Shown here: positions 17,254-26,786 of the stretch, piece after piece
Layout: each line of letters begins with the position of its first letter
Numbering within the stretch: the first letter of the stretch is position 1
Assembly: GCA_964422295.1 (NCBI GenBank)
Contig: CAYRAM010000006.1
Coordinates: forward strand, 1 to 64,000
DNA: 64,000 nucleotides
Reading direction: 5' to 3'
Source of the DNA: UBA12191 sp964422295
Lineage (GTDB): Bacteria; Planctomycetota; UBA8108; UBA1146
Translations under genes and position numbers: made by a program
Notes under the pieces: model-generated
Told to the model about the DNA's origin: nothing
Seen by the model: the letters and a program-made list of their open reading frames with translations, nothing else
Databases searched by the model: none

Positions 17254-18005
17254 TCCGCCTCCGCATCCCACGCCGGCAAACGACCAAAGCGGCGGGTCCT
17301 CAGGGCGTAATGTTTCAACGCCTCATCGAGATCGGATTCGGTGAAGTCAGGCCACAACACCTGGGAAAAATGCAATTCGGCATAACTGGTCTGCCAGGGA
17401 AGGAAATTGGAGAGGCGAATCTCACCTCCGGAGCGAATGAGCAGATCCACATCCGGCATTCCCGGTTCGTAGAGGCAATCCTCCAAGGGTGTCCCGGAGG
17501 GCGCCGCCTGTTGTCGCAGCGATGCATCCGCCAGTTCTGCCCTGCCGCCGTAATTGATGGCCAGGCGCAGCACAAGATCGCGATGATCCCTTGTCAATTG
17601 AACCGTTTCATCGAGCAGGGAGCGGGTTTCTTGCGGAAGTTCGGAAAGACGACCGATGACGCGGAAGCAGATGCCGAGTCGATTGAGTTCATCCCTTTCC
17701 GATCGCAGATACTTCGCCAGCAACTCGAGGAGAAACTCCACCTCCTCCTGCGGCCGTTCCTGATAATTTTCGGTCGACAGGGCGTAGCAGGTCAGTTCGG
17801 AGATATTTCTATTGCGCACCCAGCGGGTCACATCCCGCAGTACTTCAGCGCCGCGGGCATGCCCCTCCGCCCGCGATCGATCCTTGCGATTAGCCCAACG
17901 ACCGTTGCCATCCATGATCACAGCCAAGTGATTTGGAGCAGTCCAATCATCCCCTCCACCTGCAGGGCTTGCCCCTGCGTCTGCCGGAATTCCATCCCGA
18001 CTCAA
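17250..18005 (-). CDS. uppS: Isoprenyl (undecaprenyl) diphosphate synthase
   Basis: A 251-residue cis-prenyltransferase making the C55 lipid carrier for cell-wall and glycan export. The signature NHLAVIMDGNGRWA with the catalytic Asp, GHARGAEVLRDVTRW, LTCYALSTENYQERPQEEV and the C-terminal DLLIRSGGEIRLSNFLPWQ are all present. It begins at TTG 18005, which overlaps the purA stop; GAGGGAG lies inside the end of purA. About 25 Pro/Ala/Gly-rich residues precede the core. It is coupled by 4-base overlaps on both sides (purA and cdsA). Confidence 0.95.
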   Translation of the reverse strand: MSRDGIPADAGASPAGGGDDWTAPNHLAVIMDGNGRWANRKDRSRAEGHARGAEVLRDVTRWVRNRNISELTCYALSTENYQERPQEEVEFLLELLAKYLRSERDELNRLGICFRVIGRLSELPQETRSLLDETVQLTRDHRDLVLRLAINYGGRAELADASLRQQAAPSGTPLEDCLYEPGMPDVDLLIRSGGEIRLSNFLPWQTSYAELHFSQVLWPDFTESDLDEALKHYALRTRRFGRLPAWDAEAE

Positions 18006-19255
18006 ACGAATTCTCCCTCAGGAGTAAAGGGTTTGAAGAGGCAGACTTCATCTCGACGCTTTCCGGTCGACAGGATCGATACGGGAATCCCGGTCTGTTT
18101 CTCAAGAAGATCCATGAAGGGCTTCATGCTCTCTTCATTGACCACTTCCCACCCTGGCCACTCTTCGATGACCGGTTCGATTCCGGCGAGATCATCGGTG
18201 CCACCGGGGTAGGTGTGCAAAATCTCATCTCCCCTGCGGTAACAGGTGACCACCGGAACGCTCCTTCTGCCACAGAGGACATCGGCTTTGGTCAGGGCGT
18301 AACTGTCGAGATCGTTCAATTCTGCCGCAAACCGCAACGCCGGAATATCGAGCCAGCCGACCCTCCGCGGGCGCCCGGTCGTGGTACCGAACTCGCCTCC
18401 GGCCTCCCGCAGTCGCTCCGCCTCTTCACCGTGGATCTCTGAAAGGAATGGCCCCTCGCCGACACGGGTACAGTAAGCCTTGGTGACCCCAACCACATGA
18501 TCCACTTTTCTCGGTGAAAATCCGCTGCCGGTTCCCACGCCGAGAAAGGACGGACTCGAAGATGTGACAAAGGGGTATGTGCCAAAGTCGATGTCGAGCA
18601 TGCAACCTTGGGCCCCTTCAAAGAGCAATGTTTGACCGTCATCGTGCATCTGATTGAGCAGTTGACGGGTATCGACGATCTGGTCCTTGAGACGATCCCG
18701 CAATCGGGTGCAGATTCCGACCGCTGCGGCGACTCCTTCCTCGGTGCCACCGAGGCTCCGACGTCTCTCCTCCAGAATGGAAGGCAATTGATCTTCGACA
18801 AATCGTGGTCGCACCAAATCACCCATGCGAACTCCGGTGCGGGCAAACTTGTCTTGATAGGCAGGCCCGATGCCGCGCAAGGTCGTGCCGATGGGGCTGC
18901 TGGCACTCTCCTCGTTGACCTTCTCGATGGCTCCATGGTGTGGCAGGACCACATGCGCGCTGTCTGAGATGCGAATCTGCTGAATTGCTTCTTCGGGGAT
19001 CGACTCCACCTCTTCGAGCAACTTCTTTGGCTCGATGACCATCCCATTGCCGAGGATCGCCAGAATTCCCCCGTGAAGCACCCCCATCGGAAGATGGTGC
19101 AGGACATGTTTCACATCGCCGATGTAAACCGTATGGCCGGCATTTGCACCACCCTGGTAGCGCACGACCGCATCGACATCCCGTGCCAGAACATCGACGA
19201 TCTTGCCCTTGCCCTCGTCACCCCAATTCAATCCGACCACGCAGACATGCCGCAT
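18002..19255 (-). CDS. purA: Adenylosuccinate synthase
   Basis: A 417-residue GTP-dependent enzyme joining IMP and aspartate on the way to AMP. The N-terminal GDEGKGKIVDVLA loop, YQGGANAGHTV, the LLFEGAQGCMLDIDFGTYPFVTSSS segment and TTGRPRRVGWLD are diagnostic. Length is normal. AGGAG lies seven bases before the ATG. It follows serS by 14 bases and its stop overlaps uppS, so it belongs to the long housekeeping run. Confidence 0.97.
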   Translation of the reverse strand: MRHVCVVGLNWGDEGKGKIVDVLARDVDAVVRYQGGANAGHTVYIGDVKHVLHHLPMGVLHGGILAILGNGMVIEPKKLLEEVESIPEEAIQQIRISDSAHVVLPHHGAIEKVNEESASSPIGTTLRGIGPAYQDKFARTGVRMGDLVRPRFVEDQLPSILEERRRSLGGTEEGVAAAVGICTRLRDRLKDQIVDTRQLLNQMHDDGQTLLFEGAQGCMLDIDFGTYPFVTSSSPSFLGVGTGSGFSPRKVDHVVGVTKAYCTRVGEGPFLSEIHGEEAERLREAGGEFGTTTGRPRRVGWLDIPALRFAAELNDLDSYALTKADVLCGRRSVPVVTCYRRGDEILHTYPGGTDDLAGIEPVIEEWPGWEVVNEESMKPFMDLLEKQTGIPVSILSTGKRRDEVCLFKPFTPEGEFV

Positions 19256-19269
19256 GTGAAGACTCCTGT

Positions 19270-20556
19270 CTATCGCGCCCCGCTGGCATTGTCCCGGGTG
19301 ATCTCCGTGCGTCCACCCATGTAAGGAACGAGAACCTCCGGAATTCGGATGGATCCGTCCTCCCGTTGATGATTCTCAAGAATGGCAATGAGCACCCGTG
19401 GTGTTGCAATCGCCGTGTTGTTAAGCGTATGGCAATAATGGACTTTGCCATCATTGCCCCGATACCGCAGGTTCATGCGCCGCGATTGATAATCGTAGAA
19501 TCTTGAAGCGGAGTGGGTTTCGCCCCAACCCCGTGATGGCATCCAAGCCTCGATGTCAAACTTGCGGACCTGCCCCATTCCCAAATCGCCGGTACAAACA
19601 TCGACGACCCGGTAGGGAACTTCCATCGCTTGCAGGATCTGCTCTGCATTGTCGCGAATGAAATCGTGATGGGCGATCGATTCTTCAACATCAGATTTGC
19701 CGATGATGACCTGCTCCACCTTGTTGAACTGATGGATCCGGTACAGCCCTTTGGTGTCGCGCCCTGCTGCCCCCGCTTCCCTGCGATAACAGGTGGACCA
19801 GCCGCAATACTTCAGCGGCAGATCATCTTCATCAAGGATCTCATCGGAGTGGTATGCCGTGACAGGGACCTCACTGGTCCCAGTCAGATACAGTTGGTCC
19901 CGCGGAATCTCGTATGTTTGCTCTTCCCCCCCCGGAAAGTAGGCGGTTCCAAAGAGGGGCTCGTACTTGACCATCGTCGGCACCATCATCGGTACAAACC
20001 CACGATCAACGATGTGGTCGAGGGCAAATCTGAGGACAGCGATCTCCAGTAATGCGCCCGCACCTTTGAGGATGTACGTCTGCGACCCGGCGAGTTTTGA
20101 TGCCCGTGGGAAATCGACGATGTCGAGATCTTGGGCCAGTTCGACGTGGTCCTTCGCCTCAAAACCAAATTCAGGAACTTCGCCGACCACCCGCAGTTCG
20201 ACGTTGCCGGTGTCATCCGGTCCGACAGGAACCTCTGCTGCCGCAGGCATCGGAACCCCGGCCTGCAGATTTTCCAACTCGGTGACAACACTGCGGAGAT
20301 CTTCTCCGAGGGCTTTGATGCGATCGGAGACATCCGCCATGCGCTGGATCGCCTGCTGTTTCGCATCCCCATCGAGCGTGGCGATCTCCTTGCCGGCATT
20401 TTTCTGATCGTGACGCAATTGCTCCTGCTCTGTCAGCAGGACTTTGCGCTGATCATCGAGGGCGACGAGACGATCGAGATCGACGCTGAAGCCCTTGTCC
20501 TCCGCTCCCTTGCGGACCGTATCCAGCTCGGCGCGAATGTACTTGATATCGAGCAT
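19270..20556 (-). CDS. serS: Seryl-tRNA synthetase
   Basis: A class II aminoacyl-tRNA synthetase of 428 residues from the ATG at 20556 (MLDIKYIRAELDTVRKG), which has AGAGG upstream and matches family N-termini. A longer in-frame extension lacks similarity. The N-terminal coiled-coil arm spans about 1-110. Motif 2 reads CYRREAGAAGRDTKGLYRIHQF. Motif 3 lies in HTLNNTAIATPRVLIAILEN, ending with the usual QREDGSIRIPEVLVPYMGG. It sits between the unknown secreted protein and purA. Confidence 0.97.
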   Translation of the reverse strand: MLDIKYIRAELDTVRKGAEDKGFSVDLDRLVALDDQRKVLLTEQEQLRHDQKNAGKEIATLDGDAKQQAIQRMADVSDRIKALGEDLRSVVTELENLQAGVPMPAAAEVPVGPDDTGNVELRVVGEVPEFGFEAKDHVELAQDLDIVDFPRASKLAGSQTYILKGAGALLEIAVLRFALDHIVDRGFVPMMVPTMVKYEPLFGTAYFPGGEEQTYEIPRDQLYLTGTSEVPVTAYHSDEILDEDDLPLKYCGWSTCYRREAGAAGRDTKGLYRIHQFNKVEQVIIGKSDVEESIAHHDFIRDNAEQILQAMEVPYRVVDVCTGDLGMGQVRKFDIEAWMPSRGWGETHSASRFYDYQSRRMNLRYRGNDGKVHYCHTLNNTAIATPRVLIAILENHQREDGSIRIPEVLVPYMGGRTEITRDNASGAR

Positions 20557-20650
20557 TTTACCTCTTTGGAATGCGGCTGGGGAAACCTGAATTGGTCCCC
20601 CCTGTCGAGCGAGGATAGACTCGATTCGGGGCCGCTTCAATCGAGGCAGA

Positions 20651-22390
20651 TCAGGGAGTTTCAGATCCTCCCAAGGCCATCACCACCGCCGAATCGCCAA
20701 GACCGCTCCATTGGGCCAGATCTGCGACTGCCTGGGCCTGCAGATCTGTATCGGAGTTGCCTGCACCGAGGAGGGCGGGAAGCAGCAGTTCGAGCGCTGC
20801 TGTCGCCTCCCCCGCTTTGGCCAGTTGGCGCGCTGAATCGAGCGCTTTCGCCAATCGGTCACTGGCCCAACGGTCTGCCAAACGATCAATTTCGGCGGGG
20901 ATTCTGGCTCGCAGACGTCGATGTGCCGCTTCGATTTCGAGACTGCGCACCGGAAGTTGAACTCCCTCGATGACCCTCGGCAACAAAATCTCACTCATCT
21001 CGACGGCGGTACCGATCTCTCTGCCATCTCCGGTAAGGATGGTGACGGGACAACTCACCGTCACCTTGATCGGAGTGTGAACCTGGGACTTCGACTGCAA
21101 TTTCCAGACGACCCGAGACCTGCGAGCAGGATTGTTCTCCAGGCGCAGCGCCAACCTTCGCGCCTCATCCGCATGGAAACGAATTCTGTCGCGGATCAGG
21201 CCAGCCTCACTTGCGGGAGATTCGAGCCAACGCCTCGACAACGACAGGATGTCTTCGATCTGATCGACCCAGCGCTTGGCATCTGCCATGTGATCCGGAG
21301 AGCGGATCCAATGGCGACCGACTGGCTCGTATGATTCCGGTTCACCATGGGGTTCCGCAAGAAACTCCTCCCGGATCACGATGGCGCCAGGGATCAGTGT
21401 GTGGTGATCAGCAGGACTAGGATAAATATCGGCGGGCCTTTGATAGCGAGACCAAATCCTGGGGCGCAAAGGCAGGGTCAATTCTTTTCGCAATCCATCG
21501 AGAACGTGGGGCAATGCTACCTCTTCGACCACCAGCCGAGCCATCTGCAACAATGCGTGGGCATCCCGGCGCAGATCGAGATTGTGGCGCGCACGGCTTT
21601 TCAATTCTTCGAGGGCCCAATTGGCTTCCTGCAACAATTCTGGATCGGAAATTCCCAAGTATCTCATGCGCTGGCACGTGTCGAGGACCGTGCCCGGATC
21701 GTTCAACTGGCGGGCATCGTGCAACCCATCTCGCAATCGTTCACTGGCGCGGAGGATCATCGGATCCCGCAACTCCTGAATCTGCTCATCGATCCATGGC
21801 AACGAGTCGAGGAGTCTCAGCAATTCAGCAGCCTTCTCCTCGTCACCATCCAACAGGGACAATTGCAGATCGTCGAGCCAGCGGTCACTGAGGATGCGCA
21901 TCTCGGTGCGACGTTGCCATCGATCTCGAACCCTGTGGAACTCATCGGGCCCCGGCATACCGGTCACGGTGCAGATCAGAAGGATGCGATCGAGTCGCGG
22001 CAGCAATTTGAGCATTTGCTGACCGCGCCCGGGTTGATCGATCACTGCGAGCCGATCCCGTACATGACGCCAAGCCCTGTCACGCATCCTGAAATAGACC
22101 TGATCCCCAGGGTCGATCCCATCGAGGGTGACCCAGTGGGTACACACCAACTGCAACTTATCAGAAAGTTCAAGATATCTTTTCAGAGCATCTTCCCAGC
22201 GTCCCGAATTCCATGCGGCTGCCAATGCCTCCACTTGCTCCAGATCTTCGAGATCACCGGACGAAGCAAGATCGCCGACCGGATGCGGTGAAACTTCATC
22301 CGCACACAGCTGATTGCGCTGCAGAATTTCCAGGGAAAGGCCCAGGGTCAGCAGCAAAATGGTGGCCGACAGCAGCGTCGACTGGGACAC
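20651..22390 (-). CDS. Unrecognised secreted or membrane-anchored helical protein
   Basis: 579 residues. The first 20 (STLLSATILLLTLGLSLEIL) form one hydrophobic segment, a signal peptide or signal anchor, so most of the protein is outside the cytoplasm. The remainder is Leu/Arg/Glu-rich and mostly helical, with stretches that look like TPR-type or armadillo-type helices but no clean repeat. A beta-rich patch occurs around 430-490 (VTVSCPVTILTGDGREIGTA). I recognise no catalytic motif. It lies between ribD and serS in the same direction, in the middle of an otherwise essential housekeeping run, so it is probably co-transcribed. Confidence 0.75.
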   Translation of the reverse strand: MSQSTLLSATILLLTLGLSLEILQRNQLCADEVSPHPVGDLASSGDLEDLEQVEALAAAWNSGRWEDALKRYLELSDKLQLVCTHWVTLDGIDPGDQVYFRMRDRAWRHVRDRLAVIDQPGRGQQMLKLLPRLDRILLICTVTGMPGPDEFHRVRDRWQRRTEMRILSDRWLDDLQLSLLDGDEEKAAELLRLLDSLPWIDEQIQELRDPMILRASERLRDGLHDARQLNDPGTVLDTCQRMRYLGISDPELLQEANWALEELKSRARHNLDLRRDAHALLQMARLVVEEVALPHVLDGLRKELTLPLRPRIWSRYQRPADIYPSPADHHTLIPGAIVIREEFLAEPHGEPESYEPVGRHWIRSPDHMADAKRWVDQIEDILSLSRRWLESPASEAGLIRDRIRFHADEARRLALRLENNPARRSRVVWKLQSKSQVHTPIKVTVSCPVTILTGDGREIGTAVEMSEILLPRVIEGVQLPVRSLEIEAAHRRLRARIPAEIDRLADRWASDRLAKALDSARQLAKAGEATAALELLLPALLGAGNSDTDLQAQAVADLAQWSGLGDSAVVMALGGSETP

Positions 22391-22455
22391 GACGGCACCC
22401 TGTTTCTGAAGTTGCGAGGTTCAGATGGAGGGGGGAATTTGACCTCAGAGTTCCC

Positions 22456-22480
22456 CGGGGACCGGCCGGTCCGGACCCCG
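22456..22480. other. Strong GC hairpin between ribD and the secreted unknown
   Basis: CGGGG-A-CCGG-CCGGT-CCGG-A-CCCCG folds into a stem with one A/A mismatch and contains the 14-bp perfect palindrome GGACCGGCCGGTCC (22459-22472). It lies in the 122-base gap between the ribD stop and the next minus-strand start. There is no T-run, so it is not a standard terminator; it may be an attenuation or processing site. Confidence 0.5.
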
Positions 22481-22512
22481 AGAAGAATACCATCCCGGGG
22501 CTAATTCGCCCT

Positions 22513-23655
22513 TCAGGGGGTGTAACGACCGCGGCCTGCTTGTGAGAGGGAGGCTTCCAGGAGACGATCGGGACCCAACTCGGTCCACCGGGCATCGAGA
22601 GCTTCGATGGCGAGGGTCATCAGGTCGAGCCCGCGCCCACCCACAGGTCCCGGGGCATCTGCGCCACCGATCACCTTGGGAGCGATCAATACTTCACAGC
22701 GATCGACTTTGCCGGCGTCAAAAAAGCTGCCAATGGTGACCGCTCCGCCCTCGACCAATAAACTCTGAATGCCGCGAGAAGCGAGTTTCTTCAGCAACGC
22801 ATCGATATCGATCTTCGAGCGGCTGTCGACTTTGGGATTGGCCGGGACCGGGAAAACCTCCACCGAATCAGGGAGATGATCAGGAACGGATGAATCCTCA
22901 AGAGTCACCAGCAGCACATCACCGCCATCGTGAAGCAGGCGTCGATCCGCAGAAATTCTGCCCTTGGGATCGATGATGATCCGCAGCGGATCCTTCATTC
23001 CTTCGGTGCGAGAGGTCAACTGGGGATCGTCCGTTTCCACCGTCCCGATCCCAACCAGGATTGCTCCATGGTGACCCCGCCGGACTCGGGTCCAGCGACG
23101 GGTTTCATCGGAAGTGATCCACTTGGAGTCCCCTGTCGCCGATGCGATTCTGCCATCCAGAGTCATCGCCCACTTGACAGTGACCAGGGGTCGCCCCCTC
23201 TGAACATGGCACAGATAAGGGGCCAGCAACTTTGCGCCCTCCGATTCGAGGACTCCGCCGACCACTTCAACCCCAGCTTTTTCCAGTTGCTCAATGCCCT
23301 TGCCCCTCGTCACCGGGTGAGGATCGGAATGGCTGTAGATCACCTTCGAAATCCCAGCCTCGATGATCGCTTGTGCACACGGAGGGGTCTTGCCCTCGTG
23401 ACCACACGGCTCAAGGGTAACGACCATGGTGGCATCACGGGTGTCAATCCCCGCCGCTTTCGCAGCGGCGAGACATTCGACTTCTGCATGGGATGAGCCA
23501 AAATCTCCGTGCCAACCTTCGGCAATTTTAAAATCTTCAGTGACCAAGATCGCCCCCACCGGAGGATTGGGAGCCACTCGACCCATCCCTTTACGAGCGA
23601 GGTCGAATGCGACAGCCATCAGAGCTTCAGGGTCTTGGGGATCCACACTGATCAT
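22513..23655 (-). CDS. ribD: Riboflavin biosynthesis RibD (deaminase-reductase)
   Basis: A 380-residue bifunctional enzyme for the second and third steps of riboflavin synthesis. The N-terminal deaminase has HAEVECLAAAKAAG and the zinc cysteines in LEPCGHEGKTPPCAQAI. The C-terminal reductase has VTVKWAMTLDGRIASATGDS, GIGTVETDDPQLTSR and LLVEGGAVTIGSFF. Normal length for the fused form. The ATG at 23655 overlaps the miaB stop by four bases. No other rib gene lies in the window. Confidence 0.95.
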   Translation of the reverse strand: MISVDPQDPEALMAVAFDLARKGMGRVAPNPPVGAILVTEDFKIAEGWHGDFGSSHAEVECLAAAKAAGIDTRDATMVVTLEPCGHEGKTPPCAQAIIEAGISKVIYSHSDPHPVTRGKGIEQLEKAGVEVVGGVLESEGAKLLAPYLCHVQRGRPLVTVKWAMTLDGRIASATGDSKWITSDETRRWTRVRRGHHGAILVGIGTVETDDPQLTSRTEGMKDPLRIIIDPKGRISADRRLLHDGGDVLLVTLEDSSVPDHLPDSVEVFPVPANPKVDSRSKIDIDALLKKLASRGIQSLLVEGGAVTIGSFFDAGKVDRCEVLIAPKVIGGADAPGPVGGRGLDLMTLAIEALDARWTELGPDRLLEASLSQAGRGRYTP

Positions 23656-25064
23656 CGTTTGTCCGGTGGCAGGATCGGAGTATCCGAAGGGCCATCCATT
23701 CTCTCCCCGTAGAGTGTCGCCGCAGATGTGCGGTCGACCTCGACGACGACAAAAGAACCCGCCTTCTCATCTTGGCGGGCAGGCCAAATGACGGTTCGAT
23801 GATCGCGAGCGCGCCCAGCCCACCGATCCGGATCCGACTTCGAAGGCCCTTCCGCGATGACTTCGACTTTGCGGCCGAGGAATCTGGCATTGCGCTGCTG
23901 TCCACTGGAGGAGAGGGCTTCTAGAAGAATGTGATTGCGTTCCTTTTTGACTTCGAGGGGAACATCATCTTGTAGGTGATCTGCACTCACCGTTCCCGGT
24001 CTTGGAGAATATTGAAATACATATCCATGATCGAAGCCGACCTCTTTGACCAATGACAAACTTTCCTCAAACTCTTCATCCGTCTCACCGGGGAAGCCGA
24101 CGATAAAATCTGTTGCCAGTGTCATGTCCGGCATTTTTTCATTCATGCGCTCGATGCACTGCAGATAAAAGGAACGGTCGTATGTCCTCTTCATTCTTGC
24201 CAACATCGAATCACTCCCCGATTGGACGGGGAGATGGAGATAGTTCATCACCTTTGAACAATCTGCCATCGCTTCAATTAGTTTCGGCCGCATGAAGCGT
24301 GGGTGAGAAGTGATGAAGTGGCAGCGGTGAATACCATCGATCTCCTCCACCCCACGGAGCAGGGTGTCGAGACCCACCCCCGCACCGAGCCTTTTGCCGT
24401 AAGAATTGACGGTTTGGCCGAGAAATGTGATCTCCTTGACTCCAGCGTCGGCGAGGCGACGGACTTCATCGAGGATGACTTCAGGTGGCCTCGACACCTC
24501 TTTGCCTCGGGTCGTCGGAACGATGCAATAGGTACAGACCATGTCGCAACCGCGCATCACCGAGACGTAGGCGTGCCAAGGCTGTGGGCCAAGGTTTCGT
24601 TGGCGCACAAACTCAAGTGGCGAATCCATATCGGTGGCAAGAAGGCTGCTCTCCTCACCACGGGCCTCATCGATCAGGTCGGGAAGACGATCGAACTCAC
24701 GGGTCCCCACGATCAAATCGATCCAGGGGGCACGATCTGTCAGTTCCTCCTGCTTGTGTTGTGCCACACAGCCGGTCAGCCCAAGGATCAGGTCCGGCTC
24801 TTCTTTTTTGCGCCTTTTGAAACTGGTCATGCGCATCACTGCTCGTTCTTCTGCGCGCTCGCGAACAGAGCAGGTGTTGTAGAGGATCACACCTGCTTCT
24901 GCGGGGTCGTGGACCAGTTGATATCCCCGCTGCATCATTCCCTCAAGCATCAACTCCGCATCGAGCTTGTTCATCTGGCAACCGAAGACCTCGAAATAGA
25001 CTCTCTTCGATTTCGGCACCACTTCATCGGTGGCAATCGTTTGCATCGGATAGGTCGGTTTCAA
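23652..25064 (-). CDS. miaB: tRNA-2-methylthio-N6-dimethylallyladenosine synthase MiaB
   Basis: A 470-residue radical-SAM methylthiotransferase for A37 of tRNA. The N-terminal UPF0004 domain has EVFGCQMNKLDAE and YNTCSVRERAEERA. The radical-SAM cluster motif is RGCDMVCTYCIVP. FLGQTVNSYG and LPVQSGSDSMLARMKRTY are typical, and the C-terminus carries a TRAM domain. The start is TTG 25064 with AGAGGA upstream; an ATG six codons later lacks a ribosome site. It is the first gene of the run continuing into ribD. Confidence 0.94.
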   Translation of the reverse strand: MKPTYPMQTIATDEVVPKSKRVYFEVFGCQMNKLDAELMLEGMMQRGYQLVHDPAEAGVILYNTCSVRERAEERAVMRMTSFKRRKKEEPDLILGLTGCVAQHKQEELTDRAPWIDLIVGTREFDRLPDLIDEARGEESSLLATDMDSPLEFVRQRNLGPQPWHAYVSVMRGCDMVCTYCIVPTTRGKEVSRPPEVILDEVRRLADAGVKEITFLGQTVNSYGKRLGAGVGLDTLLRGVEEIDGIHRCHFITSHPRFMRPKLIEAMADCSKVMNYLHLPVQSGSDSMLARMKRTYDRSFYLQCIERMNEKMPDMTLATDFIVGFPGETDEEFEESLSLVKEVGFDHGYVFQYSPRPGTVSADHLQDDVPLEVKKERNHILLEALSSSGQQRNARFLGRKVEVIAEGPSKSDPDRWAGRARDHRTVIWPARQDEKAGSFVVVEVDRTSAATLYGERMDGPSDTPILPPDKR

Positions 25065-25150
25065 AATTCCTCTATTCTGACCAGATGGTAGGAATTACAG
25101 CGCTCGGGGTCAATAAGACCCGGACAGGATTCAGCACTGATTCACGCCGA

Positions 25151-26776
25151 TCACCGTGACTGCCAAGGAGAGATATATCCAAAGAGAATCCGAAACAGAA
25201 GAAAGGCAGAGAGCAGGGCACAGCCGATGGCAAAGCCGACCATATCGGAGATGGCGAAGAGCGCCGAGGCGACGATGAGGGCAGAGGCAACCGCCCCTTC
25301 GACCAATCTCTTGCTGACTCCCTCGATCCGCTGCGACAGGCGATCCAATCCCGTGATCTCTGACTCGACGCGTATCCTGCCCCGGGTTGCTCTCCTGAGA
25401 GCCTCGGTCAAAAGCGCAGGGGCCTCTCCCAATGCTTCCAAATTTTCCAGCGTCTGGCCCGACAAACGACGAGCCCATTCCTGAGGGTTATTCTTTTCCT
25501 TGACCAGTTCTTGCAGCAAGGGTTCCAACTCACTGGCGGTGTCGAAATCCGGGTCGTACTTTTCGACGAGCCCCTCCAGCAATACCAGTGAACGGGTCAT
25601 GCGCACAAAACCGGGAGCGATCTCGATTCGGTGATCTGTGGCAATCTCGATGATGCTCTTGAGCAATGCCGGAAGATTGACTTGGGAGAGGGACAAGCCC
25701 TGATATGGATCCAGGTGCTGGGCGATCGATTGGGTCAGGGCAAAGGTGTTGGCCTCTCCATGACAGTGGCCGACGTAGATCACCTGCCTCGCCAACTCTT
25801 CATAATCCCGATTCACCAATGAGTTCAGCATCCGCGACAACCTCCAGCGCAGATCACTGGTCAGCAGCCCGGTCATTCCAAAGTCGATCCAGCCAACGCG
25901 ACCATCATCGAGGCACAATATGTTGGACGGATGGGGATCACCATGAAAATGGCCGTGGCGAAACATCATGGTGAACAGGGACCTGGAACAAATCCGAACC
26001 AATTGATGCCGCCGAGGGTCGTCGGTGGACATCTTTCCAACCGGGATTCCTTCGAGCCACTCCATCACCAGAACTTCTTCGGTGCACAGTTCTGCGATCG
26101 TTTCGGGAATCACTACCAGCGAATCATCGACAAAAAACTCGCGAATGCGATCGAGGGAATTTTTTTCCATGAAGAAATTCAGTTCCCCCTCGAGGGCGTG
26201 GTGAAGTTCCTTGACCACGGCGACGGGGTCAAAGCCTCCCGACTCAGGGTGCCTTGAGAGTGCTTCAGCAAATTGGTCGAGGATTCCCAGATCACGCTCG
26301 ATCACTTTCTCGATTCCAGGCTTCCGTACCTTTACCGCCACTCCCCTCCCATCGAGGGTCGTCGCACGATAAACCTGGGCAATCGATGCGCTCGCCACGG
26401 CAACCTCGTCAAACTGGCGGAAGTGTTGATGGATCGAACCACCCAGGCTCGCGACGAGCACCGGCTCGACCTCTGAGAATGGCATTGCGTCAACATCGTC
26501 CCTGAGCCGTTCCATCTCGCTGACCAGTTTTTCGGGGAAGATGTCGGGACGACTGGCGATCAGTTGTCCCAGTTTGATATAGATGGGACCCAGCTCCTGA
26601 AACGCTAAGCGCAAGCGCCCTGCGAAAGGGATGTGCGGATTTTCATATCCAAAGAGGCGGGTGCCGAGACCTGCGCCGAGACGATTCGCCAGATCGCTGA
26701 GTCCATGCCGTGCCAATATCCAGGAGATATCCCGGAGTCGGGGCAGGTTTCTCAGTGTCTGCAGCGGCTTCACCAC
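25151..26776 (-). CDS. UbiB/AarF (ABC1) family atypical kinase
   Basis: About 541 residues. The KxGQ motif of the family occurs as KLGQLIASRPDIFPEKL. The kinase-like core has SIAQVYRATTLDGRGVAVKV, HGHFHGDPHPSNILCLDDG (catalytic loop) and VGWIDFGMTG (DFG). Two hydrophobic helices at the C-terminus should anchor it in the membrane. The family supports ubiquinone or other isoprenoid-lipid metabolism. I take GTG 26776 (SD-like GTGGGA upstream), just after the phasin-like stop; the ATG at 26839 would overlap that gene. Confidence 0.9.
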   Translation of the reverse strand: MVKPLQTLRNLPRLRDISWILARHGLSDLANRLGAGLGTRLFGYENPHIPFAGRLRLAFQELGPIYIKLGQLIASRPDIFPEKLVSEMERLRDDVDAMPFSEVEPVLVASLGGSIHQHFRQFDEVAVASASIAQVYRATTLDGRGVAVKVRKPGIEKVIERDLGILDQFAEALSRHPESGGFDPVAVVKELHHALEGELNFFMEKNSLDRIREFFVDDSLVVIPETIAELCTEEVLVMEWLEGIPVGKMSTDDPRRHQLVRICSRSLFTMMFRHGHFHGDPHPSNILCLDDGRVGWIDFGMTGLLTSDLRWRLSRMLNSLVNRDYEELARQVIYVGHCHGEANTFALTQSIAQHLDPYQGLSLSQVNLPALLKSIIEIATDHRIEIAPGFVRMTRSLVLLEGLVEKYDPDFDTASELEPLLQELVKEKNNPQEWARRLSGQTLENLEALGEAPALLTEALRRATRGRIRVESEITGLDRLSQRIEGVSKRLVEGAVASALIVASALFAISDMVGFAIGCALLSAFLLFRILFGYISPWQSR

Positions 26777-26786
26777 GATCCCACTT

